Assembly: GCA_027919835.1 (NCBI GenBank)
Contig: JANVFP010000023.1
Span: 1 to 64,000, forward strand
Source of the DNA: Lentinula raphanica
Lineage: Eukaryota > Basidiomycota > Agaricomycetes > Agaricales > Omphalotaceae
Length of the DNA: 64,000 bases
Reading direction: 5' to 3'
The notes under the pieces were generated by a model that saw nothing but the letters and a program-made list of their open reading frames with translations, was not told where the DNA came from and made no database searches. How positions within the stretch are numbered: the stretch's first letter is position 1; every line of letters begins with the position of its first letter. Below are positions 9,738-20,805 of the stretch, piece by piece. The translations under genes were made by a program, and so were the position numbers.

Positions 9738-11554
9738 ATGCTTCAAAGTCCAACAACCTCGGCCTGGACGCGAGTGTCGCCTTTGGAGGTTTTGATAACT
9801 CGGGCTTGTGATCCATCAATGCCTGAGCCTAATTATGCAGCCCATGTTGAGGTTGCAGAATATATCAACAACAAGAAGGCCAATACGTGTGTATCAAACT
9901 CTCCTGAAAAATGCCAGGTGTCTGAACCCAAGTTGTAGCCCTCGAGAAGCAGCGATGACTATCGCCCGACTAGCCAACAATCGAAATCCCCACATATCCA
10001 TGCTCGCTCTTTCTCTGCTCGACACCTTAGCCCAGTCATGCGGATACCCCTTCCACCTCCAAATATCCACCAAAGAATTCCTTAACGAGCTCGTACGGCG
10101 ATTTCCCGAACGCCCGCCGCCATATCCCAACGCGGTTATGTCACGAATACTTGAGTTGATAAACAGTTGGAAGGAGACAATCTGCGTAGAAAGTAGATGG
10201 AAAGAGGATTTGAGTAACATCAGGGACATGCATCGGCTGTTGACATTCAAAGGCTATCGTTTTCGGGACTTTGCGCGGCCGACTCAGTCACAGCCATTGG
10301 CTGCGAATGCGAATCTAAAGTCGGCGGCTGAACTCGAAGAAGAAGATCGCGAAGCGCAGTCTGCAAAACTCCAGGAGCTCATCCGACGCGGAACACCACG
10401 CGATCTAGCTGCTGCACAAGAACTGATGAAATCTCTCGCTGGCGCGAATCCAGAAACTAAACCGGATTACAAGTCGCAGGCGTTGCACGAAATAACTAAA
10501 CTGGAGACTAAGGTCGTGTTGATGAACGAGATGCTTGATAACGTGGATGTGGCAAGAGGTGAAAGGTTTGTCGAAGGCGATGCCTACGATCAGGTTGCAG
10601 AAATTTTGAGAGCTGCGAGGCCCAAACTACAGAAGTGGGCAAGTGAGGTGGACGTAGAGAGTCATGATTCCGAATCTTTAGGTAGGTCCCGACATTTCCG
10701 TTCTACAACCTCCCTTTTTCATAGCCGCTATCACAGACACCTTCCTACAAATGAACGACCAGATCAACACCGTCCTCAACCGATACGAAGCATTTAAAAA
10801 GGGCGATTACAGCTTTGCTTCTAACCCTATACCTGCCGAGTTATCAAATTCCGGTCCTTCATCCTCTAGCGCAGGACTATCCTTGATCGACTTCGATGAC
10901 TCGACGGCAGCCCAGAATGCCACCTCCACAGCTACCACGACCCCATCAAACGACATAATGAGTCTTTTTGGTCCTTCGGCTCCCACACCGACACGACCTT
11001 CCCCTCTTTCCAACTTATCGAATCCCATGTCGAACGCGATGCCAGTAATGGAATCTAGAATTGGACTAGGATTACCCGGGATGAACGTTGGAAATTCCAC
11101 TCCGCCCATACCCTCAACATTCACACCTCCTCCAAACTATGGTTCCCCCAGCTCCGCTCCTGTCTCTAATCTCACCCCACCGATAGGTGGGATGCATGGT
11201 TCTGGCGTTATGGGGTCAGGATTGGGTATGGGCATGGGCATGGGTGGCAGCGCAGTAGGATACGGCTCTCCATTTGGTGCCAGTGGCAATCACAGTGCTT
11301 TCCCCCGAAATTCTTCTCCGGTACCTACAGTACCACATACGCCGAATTATTTCTCAGGTCCCCCAGGTGTCAATCTAGGTTTAGCTAGGACTGGAACTCC
11401 ATCAACCCCTCAGACTACCCAAAGATCGCAGTCGACGCAGTTGGCTCAACCACAGACGCCGAACTCAACTGCGCAGAACGGCTTGTCACAGTCATCGCAG
11501 CCTCAACCGACACAGGCGAAAGATCCCTTCGCAGATCTAGCGGGACTGTTCTAG
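9738..11554 (+). CDS. GGA: GGA-type clathrin adaptor (VHS and GAT domains)
   Basis: Three exons: 9738-9886, 9939-10681 and 10737-11554 (569 aa). The VHS domain (about 10-145) includes ITRACDPSMPEP, INNKK,  PREAAMTIARLANNRN, CGYPFHLQISTKEFLNEL, VRRFPERPPPYP and IRDMHRLLTFKGYRF, the last group being diagnostic of GGAs. The GAT three-helix domain (about 190-310) follows: ETKVVLMNEMLDNVD, ARPKLQKW, TFLQMNDQINTVLNRYEAFK. GGAs carry cargo from the trans-Golgi to endosomes, binding cargo (VHS), ARF-GTP (GAT) and clathrin. The remaining 250 residues are low-complexity Ser/Pro/Thr/Gly/Met and end DPFADLAGLF; I see no C-terminal GAE (ear) domain. DLAGLF may serve as a clathrin-binding motif (inference). 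Confidence 0.9.
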
Positions 11555-12087
11555 CATTCGGATGGCCATCCTGGTCGATTCTATGGATCAGAAGAGTTTC
11601 AGACGAAGGTATCAAGGTATAAGGAATGTGAATCATACACAACGCGATATCAATAGCCAATGTATCTACTTATTCTGGCAAATCAAGTATCTCTAGTATC
11701 AGCGCCAGGGAGTAAGTATGTCTGCACGGAGCTGGTCGAATCTCGAAGGCTGCAAGAAATCGTAGAGCCCCAATCTTGGCGCAGGCGTTTAGGAGATCTT
11801 GACTGGCGCTCTGATAGCAACGTATATCAGTTACTACAGGTTGTTCTTATTCTCACCCCAGAAAGGTTTAAGTCAAGGTTTGAAGATTTCCACAAGACGA
11901 TACTCACTATGTATATCATAGTATGCCCAGCCTCATGGAAACTTAAAAGTTGATCACAGCTTGCAGGCCTCAATCGTCCACTTATCACCACGCAAGGTCA
12001 TGAAATCTATCAGACGGCGCCTCAATGCTCTGATCTTCAGCGACCGTTGTAGCTTCATACATTCACAAGAAAAGCTTTATAACTCAT
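11555..12087. other. Intergenic region
   Basis: Contains the GGA 3' flank and the promoter of the methyltransferase gene. ORFs of up to 97 codons (for example 11660-11953) have no recognisable content. Confidence 0.5.
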
Positions 12088-13334
12088 GTGGCAATATGTG
12101 ACACTTTGTCCACTTTCATGGCAGAACTGCGCGATTCATTTGATATCGACATTCAGGCAGTCGAAGGAAGCCTCAAGGAAGCCTTGACTAGGCAAACCGG
12201 AGGTATGTATCTCAAACACCTTGAAGAACTGCGAAGAGCCGTGGGTACTAGCTATCGTGTCTGCTATCCAGTGACTTATTCAACAGCGATTTGACAGGGT
12301 TGGGGAGACGCCGACCTCGATGATCACTATAAGAAACAGCGACGAATTGCCGACTCTCCTAATTCTCAAACTGAGATGGCTTGGTTTCGCAGGATGAAAG
12401 GTATATTCCAGGAGCTGGATGAACAAGCCTCGATTGTTCCTGCGTCTGAACGATTTACATTCCTGGATCTAGGGTGAGCTGCACAGTGGGCCTTTGCTCG
12501 TTGCATGCCCTTTCCTTATGAAGTATATATGATAGATTTTGTCCCGGAGGATTTGCGTCCTATATCCTATCTCGCAACACGGCTGCCTTCGGTACGGGTA
12601 TATCCTTACCCATAAAACAAAGCGGTCATCGAATCCTGCTCGAACAACATTTGTGCCAGCGCTTCGAACCTCACTATGACGACTTGGGGTACTACAACCT
12701 CCTCAATGTCAATGAGGAATACACTCTGTTCCTTCACAACATACGTCTTCGCGATCTTCCTCGTACCATTTGCAATTCTCTTTACGATCTCGTCATCCTG
12801 GATGGTAATTATCTCAGGACATATGTCGATCCCAATCTTGAAGCACCTGACTCGGAGCAACAGTGGGGAGCTCACCGGCTCATAATATCTCAGATCATAA
12901 TCTCCCTACAGACTATTGCACCCGGTGGTTCAATTGTGATGAGGCTCAGACGACCGGAGAGCCTTATTACTGCCACGATTCTATACATGCTCGACGAGAT
13001 TTCGTCTGACTTGAAGCTCGTGAAGCCCCGTACGATGCATGCCACCCGGGGAACCTTTTATGCAGTGGCCAAAGGCGTCGGGTTCAATGACCAGTCGAGG
13101 AAGAAGAAGGACGAATACCTTTTCCAATTCAGACTCCTGTGGTATCAGATATCATTCGGTGGGAATGATGGACAAGGTCGTTATCTAAATGGGAAAGATA
13201 TCGAGTTCATAGCCTCTTGCGATCAGCTGCTGAGAGGATATGCGGAACGACTGGGGAAGTTGAGTGAACACGTCTGGAGAATTCAGGCTGAGAGTTTGAA
13301 TTCGCAATTCCGACACAAGGGTATCATAGCTTGA
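12088..13334 (+). CDS. FtsJ-like (RrmJ) SAM-dependent methyltransferase domain protein
   Basis: Three exons: 12088-12240, 12298-12473 and 12536-13334, giving 375 aa (365 if the ATG at 12118 is used). The intron at 12241 reads GTGGGT...ttgacag and keeps frame after LKHLEELRRA. The SAM-binding motif I spans intron 2: FLDLG joined to FCPGGFASYIL (about 105-120). Motif IV-like YDLVILDGNYLR comes near 205, followed by LIISQIIISLQTIAPGGSIVMRLRRPES, which fits the central strands and the Lys/Arg position of FtsJ enzymes. The C-terminal half (KDEYLFQFRLLWYQISFG) is less conserved. Likely an RNA 2'-O-methyltransferase; target unknown. Many mushroom genomes carry expanded families of such proteins. Confidence 0.8.
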
Positions 13335-15070
13335 TTGACTCTACAACTCGAAGTATAAGTACCGGCTGTATTGTTTTGCTAGTATGTAGTGTATACTAGA
13401 AATTGACTCGTTCTTGAACTCGTTCTTGGACGTGTACAGTTACCGTCACATGCGAAGGCTGGTATTCCGTAGTGGTAGCTATTCTTTTTCCAGTGGTCGT
13501 GACTTGCTATAGTCTAGAGGCAGTCTCTCAACCTTTTCAAGCATGATTTGAAGGGCAACAAAAAAATGAGGTGGCATGAGAACACAGATTCCAGAATTTT
13601 GATCAGTCGAACAAGTTGTTCGCGCAAAGACCGTCGACGACGGGCGCGAGAGAGTGCATGTAATACGAATTAGTCATCATCGATTTCCTTTTGTGGGTCC
13701 AGCCTGGTTCTTTGGCTGTGCTAGACCCCAGAGAGTCTAGAGAACGACTTCATCTTCTCTCTCGAGAATTCTGGCTCGCGAGACTAATGCTAGACCCTTG
13801 ACAGTGAGTACCCATCACTTTATGCCGTGAGCAAAGCAGAAGTTGATAATATGATTCTTATTTGACCAGCGTCCTGACTTCTTCAGCGAATCGAGGGCAG
13901 TGGATCCTGTATCTCAGCTGAATCCACGGACACCTGCCGTTAGCTCGAAACGCAAATTTGATGCATCCGAATCCGGTGATTCCGAGCCACCGACATTGTT
14001 CATCACTCTCCCCAAAAAACCAGAACCAGCTGGCATAGTACTGTCCGAAACTGATAAATTGGTCATGCAGTGGGTGCCAGTGCCAACCTGTGCCAACCGT
14101 CGTTACATGGCGCTTCCAGGAGTGGGGAGTGTCGACTTTCGAGGACGAAAAGGTGAAGATAGAATACGAGACGGAAGAAGAGAAACAAGAGGCTATCCTT
14201 CCAGCTAAAGATGAGAATAATGAGGAGTATCAACGATACCGTGAAGACCATCCTACTTAATTCTCAACCAATGCTTGGATGCTATGTACAGCTTGTCGAT
14301 AAATTACTCATAGTAGGAGTATTTTGTCACGTATAACTTCGACTCAGCAGTATTAGAACTCGATGTATGCGAGGCGCATGGCGGCTCGAACTTTCACTTA
14401 GCTCATCCACCTGAGCGCTGACTCGGAGCGCTGAGCGCTGAGCATCCACCTTGACCAGGCTTGGTCCTCGACTCCTCGGCCTGTCGCTTACGATGTGCGC
14501 ATAGTACGCAACCAGATGCATTCAGATGATGACGGACAATGCGTTGAATGCCTATAGTCACCAGTGGGTTCATCGAGGCACCGGTTCGATACAGAAGAAT
14601 TTCATGTTTTTTCCAAGAAAAATTTTCCATGTTCTGGGTTTCTGATAAGCCCATATTGGTTATCAATCTGTTCAACCTTTGCAGCGTACAGTGGCAGCAT
14701 ATCGCATCATATATATTTCGACGCTGACGCCTTTCAAAAATGTATCCCCCTATTCTCTGCAACGAAGTTAGTGGTGTGTTGACCTTGGGACTACCCATCG
14801 CTGCTAAGTACCTTGGCTGGGATCGTCTCAAGTTGGGACGAGAACAGTCGTTACTCAGATATAATGTTCGAAGTTCGAGGCTACGAACACTGAAGTCTCA
14901 CAATGTACCTGAACAAAGCATCCAGTCCGCGTACAAGATCAGTGTTGGACTTTACATGATACATGCATATCAACTTTTTCCTCGAAAGCTCTTGAAATAG
15001 TCATAGACTCATAGTCATGGTGTCATATATGTGCTAGCACGCAATGTATTCTGAATTGTTCGTGTAAATC
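13335..15070. other. Long intergenic region with one possible small gene
   Basis: Apart from the doubtful small gene at 13900-14260, I find only short unidentified ORFs, such as plus 14740-15000 (86 codons) and minus 14403-14831 (142 codons), which overlap each other on opposite strands. No tRNA-like cloverleaf was noticed. Both neighbours point into this space (methyltransferase rightward, membrane protein leftward), so it is a convergent spacer. Confidence 0.45.
13900..14260 (+). CDS. Possible small two-exon protein, unidentified
   Basis: A frame from GTG at 13900 (no ATG in frame) gives DPVSQLNPRTPAVSSKRK... to LVMQW. A possible 48-bp intron, GTGCCAG...cttccag, then joins it to WGVSTFEDEKVKIEYETEEE and ends EYQRYREDHPT. 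The acidic second exon looks genuinely coding. An upstream splice site (GTGAGTACCC near 13805, acceptor near 13868) could attach a first exon, but that frame has an upstream stop and no Met. It could be a gene whose first exon I cannot place, or a decayed remnant. Confidence 0.3.
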
Positions 15071-16474
15071 CTATCGTCGAACTCGCTTCACGGTGAACGG
15101 AGAGCAGATCTCTCCGCCAACCACAAACGCGATCATGGCGGGAATCAGGACCCGAAAGCTGATTCAGAGAATGAGGAATGATGACAAAAAGAAAGATTTT
15201 GGAAGGAAACGTACAAGACGATTATAACCCAAGACACAAATGACAGACGGATCGGGTTGGATACGAAGTTGGGATAGAAGTAGATGTGAATGAAAATTGA
15301 GGTGGTCTGTTTTCGTGGAAATAATGTGAGCCGTCATTGAACAAGATTTAGGAAATGGTATACTTACCTGGCCCAAGGTGAGGACCACCGAAGCAAACGC
15401 AGGAAGCAAAGCCTGGGGCCAGCCCAGGATCGCAAGAAACAGATGGGCGAAGTTCAGGATCACCTCCGTAGCCTGAGGAGATACTAAGATTCATGTAGCG
15501 GTTAGAGCCTTCATGACTGAAAAATAGCAGACTACCCCTTACCCTGAACTATCGGATCGGACAACCAGTACTCGTCCATGAGCATCTCGATATTGAGGAT
15601 TTTGATAGGAAGTGCGTCTTCTAGTTTTGCGAGAGCGATCTCCTCAACCTGAGCAAGTAAATTGAAATGAGTTGGTGGACCTGACCAACGGTAGAGAAGG
15701 GAGTTGACTTACGAGCATTTTTCCAGTACCAGGTCTTTAGAATTAGATACATTCGGTCAGTCTTGGTGACGTGTTGGAAGATGAGGATACGTTACGCGCC
15801 TCATTACCCACAGATCGTGGAACCCACACTGATGAGGAATGACATTAGTGATCTAACTTGTAGCAAACTAAGCATAATTCATCTATGAATTCGACGCACC
15901 ACAGTTGCAAGTAGAAACCAGAATGTCACCAAGGGTGGTAAACGTGCTGACGGGGTTGCTGCTTGTGGTGAGGTAGCATCTTGATGCGAATTTGACGAGC
16001 TCCCATTCCCAACTGAAGGAGTTTGAATCATGAGAAACGTATGTAGGAGAGAGATAAACACTCAAAGCAACGTACCACCGTGTCCTTGCCCGTTTTCAGC
16101 GCGTCTAGTGGCGATAGAATGATGCAGTGAGATTCTCGACCACCCCGATAAGGGAGCAGATTTCACCTCGCTGGGTTTTCCTCTTGGTTCAAATTCGTGT
16201 TGGAGCGTGCACGCTCCTGATCTCGATGATTTCTTTGATTAGTGTCGTGGCTTTCGCCATCTGAATCGGCATGCCATCGTTGCTGTACACCCACTCGATG
16301 AACGTCGGCCTTATGAATGTTCAGAAAGTCCGGCAGAGGTAAGTTGTGAGGAGCGCCCACATGATGATTGTCCGTAGCATGGTTTGACGAATGCGTCGAA
16401 TAGTTGAATGCAGTGTGAGAATTGTAAGGCGGGCTGGTGTTGTTCATTGCAGAGGGAGAATGTGATGATAGCAT
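15071..16474 (-). CDS. Multi-pass membrane protein, unidentified
   Basis: Nine exons: 16167-16474, 16076-16104, 15900-16012, 15812-15828, 15713-15734, 15543-15648, 15368-15483, 15215-15306 and 15071-15158 (296 aa). All junctions have GT..AG ends and matching phases; the 17-nt and 22-nt exons are needed to keep frame (CGFHDLPGTGKMLVEEIALA). The N-terminal 120 residues are polar, rich in His, Asn and Ser, and probably disordered. Hydrophobic segments follow: PPLVTFWFLLATV, VILNFAHLFLAILGW with LLPAFASVVLTLG, and [24 protein letters not shown], so about four membrane passes with a short basic tail. I do not recognise the family. A 40-bp tandem duplication lies across and just upstream of the start codon region (16488-16567). 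Confidence 0.68.
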
Positions 16475-17371
16475 AGAAGGGAGTGCTAGAGTGCTGAGTG
16501 GCAAACGATTAGATGGGTCAATTTATAAGAGTGCTGAGTGGCAAACGATTAGATGGGCCAATTTATAGCGCGAATGACAGGGTCCAACATGAGGCATACA
16601 TACACCATTGATCAGCGACACGTTAAACAACAAAGTCTTTGTCTTTCGTAGATCTTTATCCATTACATGAAAGAACCTTCGTTGTGACTACAGTTGCGTC
16701 GAAAGGCTACTAAAAGCTGCTAGATCAATAAGCTCATTGTGAAAAGACGCTTGACAAAAGGAAAAGCAAGGCACCGAGTTTGTATTGATTTCCCGTACCG
16801 CGTTAGTGGGGGAGCACATGAGCTCGTGACAGACTCCAGGGAAGTTGAAGGAGAAGACGATAGAAAGAGATTAGAAGTTAGAGCTGGAGCCAGGAGACAG
16901 CAGGATACAGGAGAGACTCAAAGTCAGAATTGTGAAATGAAAAGCGTGGTGGTGCAAGAAAAACCTTTAGCGCTTGAGCGCCTATTTCTGGAACTCCGAA
17001 ATAGGAGCTATCTGTGCAGATCTGTGCAGGAAGGAAGGAGTGGGAGGGATACTAAACGCAGAAATCAGTTAGCATCGCAGAGACAGGACAATCAGCTAAA
17101 CCTCGACCGATGTTTGACCAATGGTCATCTTGGGCTGATTTCGCGCGAACTTCATTGATCGTGATAGTCCTTGGACGAAAAAAATGTTTCTGAACAGTTG
17201 GGTATAAACTCTGGCTTCGTGTATTGCATACAAGAATACAAGTTTTTGATTGGATTGTTTGCTAGTATCAACTTTTCAGGAAGAAACCCCTTGCCACAAA
17301 ACAGAAAACTAAGGGAAAATCATGAGGATGGTTTCTGGAATTAGTAAGTTCCGCCTGAGATCTGAAGATGA
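16475..17371. other. Intergenic region with a 40-bp tandem duplication
   Basis: Contains two adjacent copies of a 40-bp unit (16488-16527 and 16528-16567) differing at one base, in the 5' flank of the membrane-protein gene. Near 16985-17005 there is a short palindrome, CTATTTC...GAAATAG. A 139-codon plus-strand ORF (16739-17158) is purine-rich low complexity and I do not regard it as a gene. Confidence 0.5.
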
Positions 17372-19246
17372 TCAAAATTTGAGTATCGTTGTAGAGATGA
17401 AGGGAAGGGCAGGACGTACAACGACACCGCCGCCGAGAACGAGGTCAGCAGCCTCTCCGCCTGTTGCGTCGATCTCTCCCCAGTTCCAAGTACCAGTGCA
17501 GTGGCCACAGTCGACGCCTAGAAGAGACCACGAACATGAATTGATTTACTAGATGGTAAAGAGAGATACACTGACCAACAACGGGGTATTTACCACTGGT
17601 GGTTATTGTGGTCTTGCTTCCAGTGAAGCTGATGTCACTGAGCACACCATTCAGAATCAAAATTCAAGAAAAAGCGAAAGAAAACTCATACGAAATAGTG
17701 CTGTCAGTTCCGGGAGTTCCGACTGTGAGTGATATTAGCAAGGAATACTCAAGATGCAAACAGGGATGACATACAGTCCTCAGAGTAACTCTGGGTGATG
17801 AGGAATCCGTACTTGTCGTTGGCAGAGATGGAGTTGCCAGAATAAGTGATTCCTGAGACGGATGCATCGCTGGCATCGCTGTCGACCTTGATTCTCATTC
17901 CGTACCTACGAGGTTTACAATCAATTGAGGAATGACACATCAGCACAAGCACAAGCAACTCACATGCTTTCAGTAACAGTGTTTCCGGAAATTGTCACTC
18001 CGGAAACGGTCTTTCCAGATGCGATAGAACCAATGGAGATACCATGTCCACCAGAGCAGACGTTGTTCTCAAAGACGATGTTACTACCAGAGTTGATGGC
18101 AATGCTAGTGGGTGCAACTGTTGTCAGCTAGCTTTCTCGCTTCGATCTGTTTTGAACTTACCAATCGTCTTGGTTGTAGACCGTGTTTCCGCTGAAGGTG
18201 ACCTAGAATCGAGCTTTAGTCAAAACCGCCTTGCATATCAGCAGAACGATGGTACACACATCACTAGCCGAAACATCGAAACCATCAGTGTTCTTTCCGA
18301 GGGAAGCACCATCGAGGTTGTCCACAAGGATGTTGGTGAACGAGGAGGTACCGCTCGTGCCTTTATGCGTCGTTCAGCAAAACTACAACGCGAAACTCGG
18401 GATCCGTATAAGAGATGGGACTGACCGACAGAAATAGCGTGTGCTGGCGAATCCTTGATGATCAAGTCGGTAAATGTTCCAGAGCCCTCGAATCTGGGGA
18501 ATTGACGTTCAGGTTTACAGTTGATGATAATATGAAAACATAGATGTACTTGATGAGAGGGTGAGGCTTGGTGGTTCCGCCGCTAGTGCCCTCTCCGTCC
18601 CAGTAGACTAGAATAGGTTGATGGTTAGCCATTCAATGAAGGTTATGTGAAAAGACGTACGATCGCCGTTTCCTTTGAAGCTGAATCCATTACCAGTGAA
18701 GGTAGCGTCCTAGGAAAGAAGTTCAGTTGGCGAAAAATCAGAGCTACAATTTTGAGTGCATACGGAGGTATCGAAAGTCCAGAGAGGTCCGGAGGTGGAG
18801 GTGAACGCAAATTCAACGGAGCCCGTCATTTCAATTGACTGTGATAATAAGCATCATTTAGGATGAGAATCGTGCTCAATATTCACGACTCGGGGTCCGA
18901 AAACTCACAGCACCAGACGCAGCCTATGTTATTTTGAGGGACAAATCTCGGGCTCAGTCCTGTTCCACGCGTTGCTTGGGTAACCATACATACCTTGATG
19001 GTAACGGTGTCTGTAATATCGCTCATACCTCAGCGACGTCCGCTTCACAATCAGAGGGAAAAACATACCACCAGCAGGAACCTCGAACGCAGTGATCACA
19101 ACGCTTGTGCAGTCAGACAAGTCTGAGGCGCTGCTCACACTGTTGACAGTGCATGTCGCGCGTTTGGCGGTGTCGACCTTGGTCGGACTGGCCAGTGAGC
19201 TGGAGAACACGGTGGCGAGGATAGTGAAAGCGAGAAGTGACTGCAT
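17372..19246 (-). CDS. Endo-polygalacturonase, glycoside hydrolase family 28
   Basis: Fourteen exons, all phase-consistent: 19069-19246, 18994-19010, 18909-18923, 18764-18838, 18661-18709, 18550-18607, 18426-18493, 18260-18360, 18162-18202, 17964-18104, 17775-17905, 17692-17722, 17576-17637 and 17372-17517 (370 aa). A signal peptide ([20 protein letters not shown]) precedes a basic pair, KR, usual for a propeptide cut. The parallel beta-helix carries the GH28 signatures NTDGFDV (about 190), [13 protein letters not shown] and RIKVD, which supply the catalytic Asp residues, His and substrate-binding Arg/Lys. The enzyme hydrolyses alpha-1,4 galacturonan in plant pectin outside the cell. The C-terminus after [14 protein letters not shown] ends unusually in VVVRPALPF; a strong GTACGT there may be one more donor, so the final exon is the least certain part. 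Confidence 0.92.
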
Positions 19247-20805
19247 CGCTGAAGGAGATCCAACTGGAGGGAAGGAAGTGAAGGGTCGAGTGGGCTCGAA
19301 GGAGCTTTTAAACCGGGTCCTCGATCGGAAGAGGAAAAACGAACGGTTGCCTGCCACCTTCACAAAGTCCTACCATGCCCTGATGTTCGACGCGGCCCGT
19401 CGAATTATTCCACAAATTAACTTGCTGTTTGCCAGACGATGGAACAGGCGGGTGCCCAACGGACCGTCGAAATGTGAGCGGGTAAAGGAGAAGCATGGAA
19501 TATGCGATCCACGGATAAGTTGGTGAATTGCACAACAGAGATGTGCATAGCAAAGGGCACCAAACGAAGCAGCGAAAATTCGTATTCCAGTGATGTGACT
19601 GATTCCGATGTTTATCCAAAGTTGCAGGTGGGTTGTAAAATAAACGCATCAAGCATATGACTGCCTCACTCTGCCTGAGAAGGAAAAAGGATATGAATCG
19701 ACAGGAACCACAATTAACCCTTCATTATGGTATTTCCCTTTATCTCCTCCTACACCTTCAGTCAAAATCTCGGAGGAATTCAATGGGTGAAATAGACGTA
19801 GTTGATTATTCATGATAGGTTTAATATGGAGTTGGCCTGAGCGTGAAGGCCCGTCCTGGACCGCCGGTACCGCGTTTCGTTGAATTATACGAACAGAAAC
19901 TATGAGGATGATCATTCGACACATCCTCCAACTGGAAAGGGACAGATTTTCAGGCTTTCAGTCATCATTCCCTGCGAAAAAGTATCCGACACTTTACCTT
20001 GTATATCTCCGACGCAAGATGCTACGCGTGGACGCAGTCATAAGGTGACCAGACATCGATTACAAGCCCGCTGCCTTCAAAATGCCAGCGGTACAGGTAA
20101 CGTCGAGAACACTGGTTACCTCGGATCTTGATTGACCAGAACGCATATGCCTCGATTGAGCCTGGCTGAGCACATGTTGGGCATGTGGCGGGCAACTCAG
20201 AGTTTGGGATCTTGAGAAGTTGTGTCTGAATTTGCTGAGAATGAAGAGCTGGCAGACAAGAATTGTCCGAAGAGGTCGAGTACGAGTGGACCTAGCAGCC
20301 AGATCAAAAGTAGTAGCAAACTTCATCTTCTATGTAAGATGCTCCATCATCGTTCAACAGCTGGCAGGACACCAGAGGTCTGGTGAGAGTTTACTAGAGC
20401 AAACACCGCCGCAGATACTTCTTTGTTTGACAGGAGATGTGACCAGGAAGTTGGAACCACTTTCATTGGCAGATATAATCGTTTGCGAGAGGAAGCTCGG
20501 TCTGAGAGGTGGTAGTGCGTTGAAGGAAAAGAAGTCTGGTCAAGTTTAGAGAAGAAGGTAGCCTAGTTGGCCGTCTGTAGTTCACGAAGAGAAAACTTGT
20601 TATGCATTGTGTATGAACTATGAAGGGAAGAACAGAAGAGCAAGCGCCAGGTTGGCGCCGAGCAGGTGTAAACACTGCCACAGATGCGAGCATCCTGATT
20701 GGGTAGAGATTAGATTAGATATATAGTGTTAAACGGTAGTTTTTTTTTTCTGCTGAACTCTTGGCTGAACTCTTTCTGTCATATCTCGTTTGTTGGAGTT
20801 TGGAG
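19247..20805. other. Intergenic region between two divergent genes
   Basis: About 1.5 kb separating the polygalacturonase and LYS4 start codons, so it must hold both promoters. ORFs of up to 144 codons on either strand lack recognisable features. A run of T at about 20740 precedes LYS4. The stretch 20560-20610 (TTGGCCGTCTGTA...AAACTTGTT) reappears near 23575-23610. Confidence 0.5.

Noticed and set aside
12651..13334. Separate 227-aa protein starting at 12651
   Set aside because: It is exon 3 of the FtsJ-like gene; the SAM motif lies upstream in the same frame.
14403..14831. 142-codon minus-strand ORF
   Set aside because: Overlaps an equally plausible plus-strand ORF; composition not convincing and no motif. 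Left as unsupported.
16739..17158. 139-codon plus-strand ORF
   Set aside because: Purine-rich, Arg/Gln/Glu-rich low complexity with no splice context or recognisable motif.
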